This document shows positions 8,668 through 16,740 of a stretch of DNA of 48,790 bases, in pieces. Within the stretch, counting starts at the first letter, position 1; every line of letters begins with the position of its first letter. The notes under the pieces were generated by a model that was not told the DNA's origin, did not search any database, and was given only the letters and a program-made list of their open reading frames with translations. The translations under genes and the position numbers were made by a program. Source of the stretch: Bacillus methanolicus (GTDB lineage Bacteria > Bacillota > Bacilli > Bacillales > Cytobacillaceae); assembly GCF_008764295.1 (NCBI RefSeq), contig NZ_VTQX01000034.1, positions 1-48,790 of the forward strand. Direction: 5' to 3'.

Positions 8668-8683
8668 TTAAGTTCCTCCTAGA

Positions 8684-9019
8684 TTAATGGTGTGAAGCAT
8701 GTTCAATGGCTTGCTTCAGTAAATTCATAACATGAACGTCGTCTTCTGAATAAAACAGAGTTTGTCCTGCTCTTCTGAATTTGACTAATCTTAAATTTTT
8801 CAAGAAACGCAATTGATGTGAAATACTTGATTGGCTTAAATTTAGCGTTTCGGCAATTTCATTGACGGAATGCTCTCCTGTACATAATAAGTTCAATATG
8901 CGAATTCTTGTTGGATCGCTTAACGCTTTAAATGTTTGCGAAACGACAAATAATGTCTCTTCATCTAAATGCTGTTCTCCGTCATTGCATGTTTTTTCAT
9001 TTTTATGCTCTTCAGTCAT
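8684..9019 (-). CDS. czrA: ArsR-family zinc-responsive repressor CzrA
   Basis: Dimeric winged-helix repressor that leaves DNA when zinc or cobalt binds. The recognition helix region is [18 protein letters not shown]. The alpha-5 metal site of CzrA/SmtB proteins is intact: D-x-H in EDDVHVMN, followed eleven residues later by H-x-x-H in IEHASHH, matching the four known ligands (Asp84, His86, His97, His100 of S. aureus CzrA). It is the first gene of the czrA-czcD operon, with a palindrome at 9052-9077 as its likely operator. Confidence 0.93.
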   Translation of the reverse strand: MTEEHKNEKTCNDGEQHLDEETLFVVSQTFKALSDPTRIRILNLLCTGEHSVNEIAETLNLSQSSISHQLRFLKNLRLVKFRRAGQTLFYSEDDVHVMNLLKQAIEHASHH

Positions 9020-9051
9020 CTTTTGAACTCCTTTATCATAAAATTTATATT

Positions 9052-9077
9052 TATATATGAGTATCTTTTCATATATA
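9052..9077. promoter_or_regulatory. CzrA operator palindrome
   Basis: TATATATGA and TCATATATA are perfect 9-base inverted arms separated by 8 bases, 33 bases upstream of czrA. The arms resemble the ATATGA..TCATAT half sites bound by ArsR/SmtB repressors in Firmicutes, and the position fits autoregulation. The core spacing differs slightly from the usual 12-2-12 form, so direct binding is inference. Confidence 0.75.
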
Positions 9078-9579
9078 GATTATTATACTCTTCATTGAAA
9101 GTCAATCAAAAATATTGTTTTCACTTGATTATTTTCTTTCTCTGGAGAATAACCTCGATGATATTTACAGGGGGAAGAAACTCATTATAAGAGGTTTTTA
9201 TGTTATGAGAGTCAATTTAGAGTTTTATTTAAAGCTAAATTAAGAAGGAATAAGGTGATGCGAGGAAAAGAGATAGCTACCAAATGGATTTCAATCCGTA
9301 CACTCTTATAGAGTGTGAGGACTTCACCACTCAAAATTAAAATTGTTTTTCCTGTTCGACTCATTTCTTCACGCATGCAAATCAGTTAGCTGTTTTATCT
9401 TGAATAAACCTCATAATAGAGAGTGTTAAAATGGTTATACCTAATAGAACGAACGAATCGCTACTATTCTTGTTTTTTTCTGAATGCTCTTACTTTTCAG
9501 AAACAGTTAATTTCGTTACAATTTAAATAACGATTTTATATCTCAATCTGCAACAAAAGAAATAGGGAGGATGGGAAGA
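9078..9579. other. Gene-free interval between czrA and the aldehyde dehydrogenase
   Basis: About 500 bases without a supported gene. The only recognisable content is the degenerate CRISPR-like repeat at 9288-9319 and the GGGAGG ribosome site at 9565-9570. I see no sigma-54 type promoter here, unlike in front of ablA. Confidence 0.6.
9288..9319 (-). repeat. Degenerate, isolated copy of the CRISPR-like repeat
   Basis: 32 bases related to the repeats at 7036 and 7102, with about five substitutions. The ATTTCAATCC end is intact and here has the canonical terminal T on the minus strand. The stem is partly kept as ACACTC/GAGTGT although its surroundings changed. It stands alone, 2.15 kb from the other copies, on the far side of czrA-czcD. 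Confidence 0.6.
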
Positions 9580-11001
9580 GTGAAGCAACCTTTATGGATT
9601 AACGGAGAATTTGTGGAGACAACGGAGTATTCAAAGTTATTAAATCCGTATGATGAGACGCTTATTGCGGAAGTCGCAGTAGCGGAGCGTCAACATGTCA
9701 TCAAGGCAATTGATTCAGCCTCATTCGCCGGAGAACAGTTTCGTTCCATGTCAGCACATGAACGGGCAGAAATTCTTGAAAGAGTAGTTGAACTAATTAA
9801 AGAAAATAAAGAGGAATGTGCGCAGATCATTGCCAAAGAAGCTGCTAAGCCGATAAAGGCTGCTAGAGGTGAAGTGGATAGAACGATTATGACTTATAAA
9901 TTTGCAGCACAAGAAGCAAGAAGAATTTATGGAGAAACAATCCCGATGGATGCTGCTCCGGGAGGAGAGGGGAGAATGGCCTACACGGTTAAAGAACCAC
10001 TAGGTGTGATTGCGGCGATTACGCCTTTTAACTTTCCGATGAATCTTGTTGCGCATAAGGTTGGACCTGCGATCGCAGCTGGAAATACAGTTGTATTAAA
10101 GCCTGCCACACAAACTCCTTTATCTGCATATAAAATCGCACAATTTTTTCACGAAGCCGGTTTACCGAAAGGTGCCTTAAATGTGGTTACTGGAAGGGGA
10201 GGGACTGTCGGTGATGTGCTTCTCGAAGATGACCGTGTCAAAATGGTGACGTTTACGGGAAGTCCGGAGGTTGGAAAGCAGATTCGTGAAAAAGCTGGCT
10301 TAAAACGAGTGACATTGGAGTTAGGCTCAAATTCTGCTGTCATTGTTGATGAAAATATCGAGCTTGAAGAAATGGTTCCAAGAATTGTCGCAGGCGCCTT
10401 TTCATTCCAAGGGCAAGTTTGCATATCAGTACAAAGAGTATATGTCCATGAATCTATTTTTACCGCTTTTGTTGAACAATTTCTTGAAAAGGTAAAGGAA
10501 CTAAGGGTTGGAGATCCTCTTGATGAGCGAACGGACATCTCTGTGATGATTTCAAAAAGTGAAAGGAACCGGGTGTTGGCTTGGATTGAAAGTGCTATTA
10601 ATAATGGTGCGAAGCTTGCTTTGGGTGGCAGAAGTGGGGCAAATGGGCTCTTACAGCCGACCGTTTTATTGGATGTATCTAGAGAGGAAAAAATTTCATG
10701 TGAAGAAGCTTTTGCACCAGTTGTTCATATTAATCAAGTAGCATCATTAGACGAAGCGATTGGTCTTGTTAATCATTCAAAATATGGCTTACAGGCGGGT
10801 GTTTTTACAAAAGATGTTGGAAGAGCATTTCAAGCAGCAAGGGAATTACATGTTGGCGGTGTGATGATCAATGATTTTCCAACCTTCCGAGTTGATCATA
10901 TGCCTTATGGAGGGGTGAAATTAAGTGGAATGGGCAGAGAAGGGATTAAATATGCGCTAGAGGAGATGACAGAGTTAAAGCTAATTAGCTTTAAATTGTG
11001 A
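9580..11001 (+). CDS. NAD(P)-dependent aldehyde dehydrogenase, linked to acetyl-beta-lysine genes
   Basis: Oxidises an aldehyde to a carboxylate (or CoA ester) using NAD(P). Seen: substrate-channel/cofactor block TPFNFPMNLVAHKVGPA, LKPATQTPLSAYK, FTGSPEVGK, the general-base Glu in TLELGSNS, and the catalytic Cys in FQGQVCISVQR. 473 residues, normal length. GTG 9580 is favoured because GGGAGG lies 9 bases before it; ATG 9571 would abut the ribosome site. It is 29 bases upstream of ablB, so they are probably cotranscribed. Closest by feel to succinate-semialdehyde or lactaldehyde dehydrogenases; the real substrate is unknown. It is not one of the two enzymes needed to make acetyl-beta-lysine. 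Confidence 0.85.
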   Translation: MKQPLWINGEFVETTEYSKLLNPYDETLIAEVAVAERQHVIKAIDSASFAGEQFRSMSAHERAEILERVVELIKENKEECAQIIAKEAAKPIKAARGEVDRTIMTYKFAAQEARRIYGETIPMDAAPGGEGRMAYTVKEPLGVIAAITPFNFPMNLVAHKVGPAIAAGNTVVLKPATQTPLSAYKIAQFFHEAGLPKGALNVVTGRGGTVGDVLLEDDRVKMVTFTGSPEVGKQIREKAGLKRVTLELGSNSAVIVDENIELEEMVPRIVAGAFSFQGQVCISVQRVYVHESIFTAFVEQFLEKVKELRVGDPLDERTDISVMISKSERNRVLAWIESAINNGAKLALGGRSGANGLLQPTVLLDVSREEKISCEEAFAPVVHINQVASLDEAIGLVNHSKYGLQAGVFTKDVGRAFQAARELHVGGVMINDFPTFRVDHMPYGGVKLSGMGREGIKYALEEMTELKLISFKL

Positions 11002-11030
11002 TTTGTTTACTGCAAAGGGGGAGAAAATAG

Positions 11031-11870
11031 ATGGCAAGTACGGTTGTTACAGGCGCTAACTATGTAATGGATGTATTTGATGATCCGTATAATAAAAGAA
11101 TTCGCATTGACGATATAAAGGGCAATTTCAGCGAGGCAATTGCGAAGGCGGAGGAACTAGCCGTCAACTCTGGAGCAGAAAAACTGATTGTAAAGGGGAG
11201 AAAAGAGCAGTTTGTCCAATTATTAGAAAAAGGTTATCAATATGAGGCAATGATCGACCGTTTTTTCCTTGGTTCAGATTGTTATTTCTGCTGTAAGTAT
11301 TTTAATAATAATAGAAGAAATAGTGATTCCTTTGTATCAGAAGATGAGATCGTTAAAGATGTGCAATTATTAGAAAGGAATTTTTTGTTGAATTCTCCAC
11401 CTGAAGAGTACAAGTTGATTTTTATTCAAAAGGAAGAAGTCGAATTGCTTGCGACACTTTATCAGCAGGTATTTAAACTTTACCCAACCCCGCTACACGA
11501 CCCAGCTTACATTTTAAAAACACTTGATGAGGGGACAATTTATGTAGCTTTTATGAAGGGGAATCAAGTGGTCAGTGCAGCGTCTGCAGAAATTAATGAT
11601 TTTTATAAAAATGCAGAGCTGACTGACTGTGCGACTTTGCCAGAACATCGCCAATACGGCTTTATGAAAATCCTTTTAACGAAGCTTGAGGAAAAACTTG
11701 TGGCTCGAGGGATATTTTGTGCTTATTCGATAGCGAGGGCACAATCATTTGGCATGAATGCAGCTCTACATCAGCTTAGCTATCGTTATCGAGGGAGGTT
11801 AACTAATAATTGTTATATTTTTGATAAAATAGAGAATATGAATATGTGGGTAAAGGATTTATCACAGTAG
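11031..11870 (+). CDS. ablB: Beta-lysine N6-acetyltransferase AblB (YodP)
   Basis: GNAT-fold enzyme that acetylates beta-lysine with acetyl-CoA to give N-epsilon-acetyl-beta-lysine, a compatible solute. The C-terminal half holds the acetyl-CoA signature TLPEHRQYGFMKILL; the N-terminal half contains the AblB-type EKLIVKGRKEQF and FFLGSDCYFCCKYF segments. 279 residues. ATG 11031 follows a GGGGGAG site. AblA, which makes the substrate, is 1.8 kb downstream, separated by a terminator and a sigma-54 activator gene. That is a split of the usual ablA-ablB neighbourhood. Confidence 0.88.
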   Translation: MASTVVTGANYVMDVFDDPYNKRIRIDDIKGNFSEAIAKAEELAVNSGAEKLIVKGRKEQFVQLLEKGYQYEAMIDRFFLGSDCYFCCKYFNNNRRNSDSFVSEDEIVKDVQLLERNFLLNSPPEEYKLIFIQKEEVELLATLYQQVFKLYPTPLHDPAYILKTLDEGTIYVAFMKGNQVVSAASAEINDFYKNAELTDCATLPEHRQYGFMKILLTKLEEKLVARGIFCAYSIARAQSFGMNAALHQLSYRYRGRLTNNCYIFDKIENMNMWVKDLSQ

Positions 11871-11896
11871 CGTACCAAAGTTTTAGTTATTATGAC

Positions 11897-11947
11897 GACA
11901 TGCCGGAAAATCGTCTTTTACTGCCGATTTTTCAGCATGTCATTTTT
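11897..11947 (+). terminator. Terminator after ablB
   Basis: Long imperfect stem: GACATGCCGGAAAATCG against CGATTTTTCAGCATGTC with an 11-base loop, followed by ATTTTTA. It isolates the aldehyde dehydrogenase-ablB unit from the regulator gene. Confidence 0.85.
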
Positions 11948-11976
11948 ACAATGAGTGGATGGGTAGGTGGTGACGT

Positions 11977-13380
11977 TTGCCGCAAGAAATTGCAATTTCA
12001 AATGAGGTACTAAAGGCGATTTTGTCCAGGATTGATGAAGGGATTCATGTCGTCGATACAAACGGAAAAACAATTTATTACAATGAAGTAGCGGCAAGAC
12101 ACGATGGATTAAATATTAGTGATGTGATCGGCAAGCCTCTGCTGCAGGTGTTTCCATCTCTTAATGAAAATACAAGTACGTTGTTAAAGGTTTTAACGTC
12201 AAAGAAAGCCATTTATAATCAGGCGCAAAGCTATACGAATGTTTATGGCAAAAAGATTGAAACGATGAATACGACGCTTCCGATCTTTGTGAAAAAGCAT
12301 TTTGTTGGAGCGATGGAAATAGCAAAGGATCACAGTACGATGAAAAGATTATCTGAGCAACTTGTAGATTTACAGAGGCAATTGCTCGCCAAAAAAAATA
12401 GTTTGAAGAGGAAGAGTACGGCTTCGTATACACTGCAAGATTTATTGACAAAAAATCCCCAATTCATTGAAATGAAAAAAGAGGCCGAGAAGCTTGCTCG
12501 TTCCCATTCACCTATATTAGTCTTTGGTGAAAGTGGAACAGGAAAAGAACTTTTTGTTCAAGGTATACATCATGCATCACCTCGTGCCAGTGCTCCTTTT
12601 ATCGCGCAAAATTGCGCAGCTATTCCTGAAAATCTTTTGGAAAGCATCCTCTTTGGTACGGCGAAAGGAAGTTATACTGGTGCAGTGGAGCGCCCTGGAT
12701 TATTTGAATTAGCAGATGGGGGAACCCTTTTTCTTGATGAAATTCACGCGATGCCGATTGAACTTCAGGCAAAGCTGTTAAGAGTTCTTGAAGACGGCCG
12801 TTTTAGACGGCTAGGTGGCGCAAAAGATATCGTCGTTGATGTAAGGGTGATGGCCGCAATGAACGTTCATCCGAAAGCAGCTCTCGAACAGAAACTTCTC
12901 CGTTCAGATTTATTCTATCGATTGAACGTTTTTACATTTGAACTAACGTCATTGCGAAATCGCAAAGAAGACATTTTATACTTATCAGAGATTTATATAA
13001 AAAACTTCAATCAAAGCTTAAACAAAAAGGTTCAACGTATTTCGGATGATGTGAAAGAGGTGCTCCTGAGCTATTCCTGGCCTGGAAACGTAAGGGAATT
13101 GAAGCACGCCCTAGAGTATATGATGAATATTTGCACCGGCGAGCAATTAGAGCGGGACGATCTGCCGGTTATGTTAAAGGAATTTTTAAAGAAAGGTGCA
13201 AAGCGAATAAGTGGGGAATCGTTGTCATTTCGCGAAAGGGTTGCAGCGTTTGAACAGGAAATGATATTGGAAGCGCTGCAAAGAACGGGGGGGAATATTC
13301 AGCAAGCAGCATCTATGCTTAGACTCCCTAGGCAAACATTGCAGTATAAAATTCAAAAATATGAATTAGATGCCGAATAA
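11977..13380 (+). CDS. PAS-type sigma-54 (SigL) dependent transcriptional activator
   Basis: Bacterial enhancer-binding protein. Residues 1-120 form a PAS sensor (DEGIHVVDTNGKTIYYNE). The central AAA+ ATPase has Walker A GESGTGKE, Walker B GGTLFLDEI, and the sigma-54 contact loop in the form GSYTGA instead of the usual GAFTGA. The C-terminus is a Fis-type helix-turn-helix (GGNIQQAASMLRLPRQTLQY). TTG 11977 is preceded by AGGTGGTGA. With a sigma-54 promoter directly upstream of ablA 280 bases after its stop, ablA is the obvious target; the PAS ligand is unknown but a lysine-related or osmotic cue is plausible. Confidence 0.9.
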   Translation: MPQEIAISNEVLKAILSRIDEGIHVVDTNGKTIYYNEVAARHDGLNISDVIGKPLLQVFPSLNENTSTLLKVLTSKKAIYNQAQSYTNVYGKKIETMNTTLPIFVKKHFVGAMEIAKDHSTMKRLSEQLVDLQRQLLAKKNSLKRKSTASYTLQDLLTKNPQFIEMKKEAEKLARSHSPILVFGESGTGKELFVQGIHHASPRASAPFIAQNCAAIPENLLESILFGTAKGSYTGAVERPGLFELADGGTLFLDEIHAMPIELQAKLLRVLEDGRFRRLGGAKDIVVDVRVMAAMNVHPKAALEQKLLRSDLFYRLNVFTFELTSLRNRKEDILYLSEIYIKNFNQSLNKKVQRISDDVKEVLLSYSWPGNVRELKHALEYMMNICTGEQLERDDLPVMLKEFLKKGAKRISGESLSFRERVAAFEQEMILEALQRTGGNIQQAASMLRLPRQTLQYKIQKYELDAE

Positions 13381-13663
13381 CCAGCACCTAGTCCCTTTGA
13401 TTCAACCTCGCTTATAAAGAAAGTAACCTTTGGCAATGGCTAGTGCTTTTTTATGCGCTGCTGTTGAATTTGGCTTATTTTCTTAACTCTTCAGTATAAT
13501 TTGACGTGTGAAGTCAAGGTTACAAACGAAAAATGTTTTCCTTTTACCAAACAATAGTAATAAACGTTTCTGCCGCATCGCTTGAGAGACTTTTCATAGT
13601 ATGAGCATAAGCAGGTAGCATATTTAGACATTCTAGAGCCTTTCTTCCCCTAATTTTATTACT
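13381..13663. other. Upstream region of ablA, probable enhancer location
   Basis: About 280 bases between the activator stop and the sigma-54 promoter. Activators of this class bind 80-200 bases upstream of such promoters, so their sites should lie here. I cannot pick out a convincing inverted repeat by eye. Confidence 0.4.
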
Positions 13664-13680
13664 TTGGCATGAATATTGCA
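13664..13680 (+). promoter_or_regulatory. Sigma-54 (SigL) promoter of ablA
   Basis: TTGGCATGAATATTGCA matches the -24/-12 consensus TTGGCAC-N4/5-TTGCA: the GG doublet (13666-13667) and GC doublet (13678-13679) are exactly 12 apart. The start point should fall near 13691, giving a leader of about 25 bases before the GTG of ablA. The adjacent sigma-54 activator gene supports the call. Confidence 0.9.
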
Positions 13681-13716
13681 TAAATTATAATAAATCTGAT
13701 TTAAGGGGGAAAAAGT

Positions 13717-15132
13717 GTGAAGCATGGATTGTATAAGCCGAAAAGGCATTGGCAGGATATAGAGCTCTGGAAGGATGTCTCCGAAGAGCAATGGAATGAT
13801 TGGTTGTGGCAATTGACGAATACAATTCGAACGCTAGATGATTTAAAAAAGGTGATTCATTTAACACCGGAAGAAGAAGAGGGAGTAAAGATCTCTACAA
13901 AAACGATTCCCTTAAATATCACCCCTTATTATGCATCATTGATGAATCCCGATGATCCTCGCTGTCCCATTCGCATGCAATCAGTACCAGTTTCAAAAGA
14001 AATCTATAAGACGAAATATGATTTAGAGGATCCGCTCCATGAAGACGAAGATTCTCCTGTACCAGGATTAACACATAGATATCCAGATCGCGTTCTTTTT
14101 CTTGTTACGAACCAATGTTCGATGTATTGCCGCTACTGTACGAGACGAAGATTCTCCGGGCAAATTGGGATGGGCGTCCCAAAGAAGCAGCTTGACAATG
14201 CCATTAATTATATTCGCAATAATACTGAGGTGAGAGATGTCCTTATTTCTGGGGGGGATGGTCTCCTTATTAACGATACGATTTTAGAGTATATTTTGAA
14301 GAATTTGCGCGAGATTGATCATGTGGAGATTATCCGGATTGGAACCCGTGCTCCAGTTGTTTTTCCTCAGCGAATTACGGAAAACTTATGCAATATTTTA
14401 AAAAAGTATCACCCGATTTGGTTGAACACTCATTTCAATACATCTATTGAAATAACGGAGGATTCTAAGCGTGCATGCGAAATGCTCGCCAATGCTGGTG
14501 TACCAGTTGGAAATCAGTCTGTGATTTTAGCAGGAATCAATGACAGTGTTCCAATTATGAAAAAGTTAATGCACGATCTAGTAAAGATTCGCGTTCGTCC
14601 GTATTATATTTATCAATGTGATTTATCAGAAGGAATTGGTCACTTCAGGGCTCCAATTTCAAAGGGGTTAGAAATTATTGAAGGCTTAAGAGGACACACA
14701 TCCGGGTATGCAGTTCCAACCTTTGTCGTTGATGCTCCTGGTGGTGGTGGAAAGATTGCGCTTCAGCCCAATTATTTAATTTCACAAAGTGCAAATAAGG
14801 TTGTACTTCGAAACTTTGAAGGAGTGATAACAACTTATCCTGAACCAGAGTCCTATACTCCAGACACGGCTGAAGGCTATTTTAAAGAAATTTATCCAGA
14901 AATGGAGGAAAAAAGATCAAATATTGGAGTCTCTGCCTTAATGAATGATCAGCAATTTAACCTTATACCAGAGGGAATTGAAAGACTGCACCGCCGTGAA
15001 CAGTATGAAAGTGATCCTACGCATGCTTCGCTAAAGAATCAGAGGGAAAAACGCGATTTATTAAAGGAGAAAAAGTACCGTGCGCAGCAGGATAAGTATC
15101 AGAAAGTGGATGTAGAAACGAAGGAGGCATAA
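13717..15132 (+). CDS. ablA: Lysine 2,3-aminomutase AblA (KamA)
   Basis: Radical-SAM, PLP-dependent enzyme converting L-lysine to L-beta-lysine, the precursor of acetyl-beta-lysine (also the entry to lysine fermentation). The iron-sulfur/SAM motif CSMYCRYCTRRR is at about residues 130-141. The glycine-rich PLP-lysine motif APGGGGKIALQ lies near residue 345. The N-terminal LTPEEEEG and IPLNITPYYASL segments are typical. Length 471 is normal. GTG 13717 is preceded by AAGGGGGA. It is the first gene of a unit with yokU and is driven by the sigma-54 promoter. Confidence 0.97.
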   Translation: MKHGLYKPKRHWQDIELWKDVSEEQWNDWLWQLTNTIRTLDDLKKVIHLTPEEEEGVKISTKTIPLNITPYYASLMNPDDPRCPIRMQSVPVSKEIYKTKYDLEDPLHEDEDSPVPGLTHRYPDRVLFLVTNQCSMYCRYCTRRRFSGQIGMGVPKKQLDNAINYIRNNTEVRDVLISGGDGLLINDTILEYILKNLREIDHVEIIRIGTRAPVVFPQRITENLCNILKKYHPIWLNTHFNTSIEITEDSKRACEMLANAGVPVGNQSVILAGINDSVPIMKKLMHDLVKIRVRPYYIYQCDLSEGIGHFRAPISKGLEIIEGLRGHTSGYAVPTFVVDAPGGGGKIALQPNYLISQSANKVVLRNFEGVITTYPEPESYTPDTAEGYFKEIYPEMEEKRSNIGVSALMNDQQFNLIPEGIERLHRREQYESDPTHASLKNQREKRDLLKEKKYRAQQDKYQKVDVETKEA

Positions 15133-15137
15133 ACATC

Positions 15138-15419
15138 GTGGGAAACTGTGCTTGGTGTGAAAGCAATGAAGTACGTACAGATGAGCAATCAGTTTATTGG
15201 GAATTACCCGATGGATCAAAAGCAATTGAAATTAGTGAAACACCGACTATCGTTTGTAAAGCTTGTGGAATGGTCTATCAAGATGAAACAATAGTGAAGG
15301 AAATAGAGGATCAACTCTATTTAATTAATACGAAGAATTTAGAGAATATTATCACTTTTAAAGCTTTAATGGAAAAACCAAGATTATTAAAAAAGAATTA
15401 CTTTGATTTCACTTCGTAA
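15138..15419 (+). CDS. yokU: YokU family zinc-ribbon protein
   Basis: 93-residue protein with CAWC near the N-terminus and CKAC about 30 residues later, forming a four-Cys zinc site, then an acidic helical tail. YokU follows kamA in B. subtilis too. GTG 15138 is preceded by AAGGAGG overlapping the ablA stop, so the two are translationally linked. Function unknown; constant pairing with lysine aminomutase suggests a helper or regulator of that enzyme (inference). Confidence 0.88.
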   Translation: MGNCAWCESNEVRTDEQSVYWELPDGSKAIEISETPTIVCKACGMVYQDETIVKEIEDQLYLINTKNLENIITFKALMEKPRLLKKNYFDFTS

Positions 15420-15438
15420 TATCTTTTCTTGATTTGTC

Positions 15439-15470
15439 CTGGCACTCTAAAAGGGGTGCCATTTTTGTAT
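15439..15470 (+). terminator. Terminator after ablA-yokU
   Basis: GGCACTC/GGGTGCC stem with a short loop followed by ATTTTTG. Confidence 0.85.
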
Positions 15471-15589
15471 AGGTTACCGTTTAAAAAAATTGAAACCATA
15501 ATGTTGTAATTTTCAAAACTAATTCCATCCTTTCGCCTTCTTTAAGAAAGATAGTTAAACAGAAGTGCCATTACGTAGTCTATTTTGGA

Positions 15590-15740
15590 GCAGAAAGCTC
15601 CTGATTCCTGAGGAAGTAACGTGAAGAGCTTTAACCTTGCAGGAGTGTCTATGTTGTATGGCGAATGCCCGCAAAAGCAAGCGCCAAAAATGGATACAAC
15701 GAATTATCCTGATTGACAGGTTGAAAAACAGTCGGTTGTT
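15590..15740. repeat. Probable interspersed non-coding repeat (Bacillaceae type)
   Basis: Stretch with CTCCTGATTCCTGAGGAAG, GCAGGAG and a GGCGAATGCCCGCAAAAGC segment, GC-richer than its surroundings and without an open frame. The wording resembles repeats scattered in Bacillaceae intergenic DNA, and a partly similar text (CCGCAGGAGCG...GGAAAGCAAGTGC) occurs at 30706-30790. The rest of 15471-15847 shows no gene. Confidence 0.45.
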
Positions 15741-15847
15741 CAGTTTTAAATTTTTTCATCGGAGCATTGTATCACTTTAACCAAAAGTTTGAACAAAAAC
15801 AGATGAATGAGCCATTCGTTTGATAAATAAGGGGGGATGTTCAGTAT

Positions 15848-16192
15848 TTATTTTCCTTTTAAAACCCAAAAACCAAATAAGATGATGCTTAAACCGATTG
15901 CAGTACGCCAACTGGGAACCTCTTTTAAAAATATGTAACCAATGGCTACGCTGACCAAAACTTCCAGTCCTTTTGAAACGATTAGGGAAAAGCTTAAATT
16001 ATGGACGGTTTTTGTTAGAAATTTAACACCGTAACCTATCATCATGCTTGCGGAAAGGAAGAGGGGAGTTATTTTTATATAGTATAGTAAAGTAGATAAA
16101 AAATGTGAGTCAATGTGCTTCGTATGGTAAGCGTAAACAGCATTAATAATTAGTAATCCGCTTGTCATTAACAAGAGAGAAAGTAATAACAT
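15848..16192 (-). CDS. Small multidrug-resistance/EamA-like membrane transporter
   Basis: 114 residues with four hydrophobic helices, the layout of the SMR/half-DMT superfamily. The last helix pair VSVAIGYIFLKEVPSWRTAI has the conserved FxE..pxW pattern of that group. Proteins of this size work as dimers. A GGAG site lies about 10 bases before the ATG. The N-terminal conserved membrane Glu of classical EmrE is not evident, so substrate and even drug export are uncertain. It is a single gene on the minus strand between yokU and yozE. Confidence 0.7.
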   Translation of the reverse strand: MLLLSLLLMTSGLLIINAVYAYHTKHIDSHFLSTLLYYIKITPLFLSASMMIGYGVKFLTKTVHNLSFSLIVSKGLEVLVSVAIGYIFLKEVPSWRTAIGLSIILFGFWVLKGK

Positions 16193-16468
16193 AAAAGGCA
16201 GTCTCCAATATTTTAGTTTCTATAATTTTTGCCTTTATGCAAAATAATTATGTGATTTTAATAAACAAATTTAACTTTGTTATATTAAATCAGAATAGAA
16301 TGAAAGATATGATTTTGTAAAGTATATAGAAGGGATGCGGAGAAGCTATTACCTTACGTTTAAGTGTTTTATTGATCAATTTTAAACTGCTTCTTTTTTT
16401 ATGGACGATTTCCTCACAAATAAGTTATAGTAATAGACAAAATCGAAGCAAAAGGAGATAGCAAATTG

Positions 16469-16693
16469 ATGTTGAAATCGTTCTATCATTTTTTGATGAA
16501 ATATCGTCATCCAAAGCCGCAAAATGACATCAGCCTTTTTGCCAATGCTGCATATGAAGATCATAGTTTTCCTAAAAGCAGTGAGGATTACGATGAATTA
16601 AGTAATTATTTAGAGTTAAACGGACATTATTTAACAAGCATGGTCGTATTTGATAAGGCATGGGAGATCTATCTTTCTACGGAAAAAAGATAA
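16469..16693 (+). CDS. yozE: YozE family protein (UPF0346)
   Basis: 74 residues, near-complete match in pattern to YozE: SFYHFLMKYRHPKP, FANAAYEDHSFPK and YLELNGHYL blocks, predicted all-helical SAM-like fold. Function unknown. AAAGGAGATAG lies upstream; TTG 16466, ATG 16469 and TTG 16472 are adjacent in-frame candidates, and I take the ATG. It sits near yokU and yodN as in B. subtilis. Confidence 0.9.
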   Translation: MLKSFYHFLMKYRHPKPQNDISLFANAAYEDHSFPKSSEDYDELSNYLELNGHYLTSMVVFDKAWEIYLSTEKR

Positions 16694-16707
16694 TATTGCT
16701 GAAGAAG

Positions 16708-16740
16708 GGGAACCAGTTTAAAGCTGGTTCCCTATTTTCA
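16708..16740. terminator. Bidirectional terminator between yozE and the zinc-finger gene
   Basis: GGGAACCAG/CTGGTTCCC stem (9 bp) with a short loop; TATTTT follows on the plus strand. It lies between two convergent genes and can serve both. Confidence 0.8.

Noticed and set aside
13431..13452. Second sigma-54-like site TTGGCAATGGCTAGTGC
   Set aside because: GG and GC doublets are 13 apart instead of 12, and it lies over 260 bases from the ablA start.
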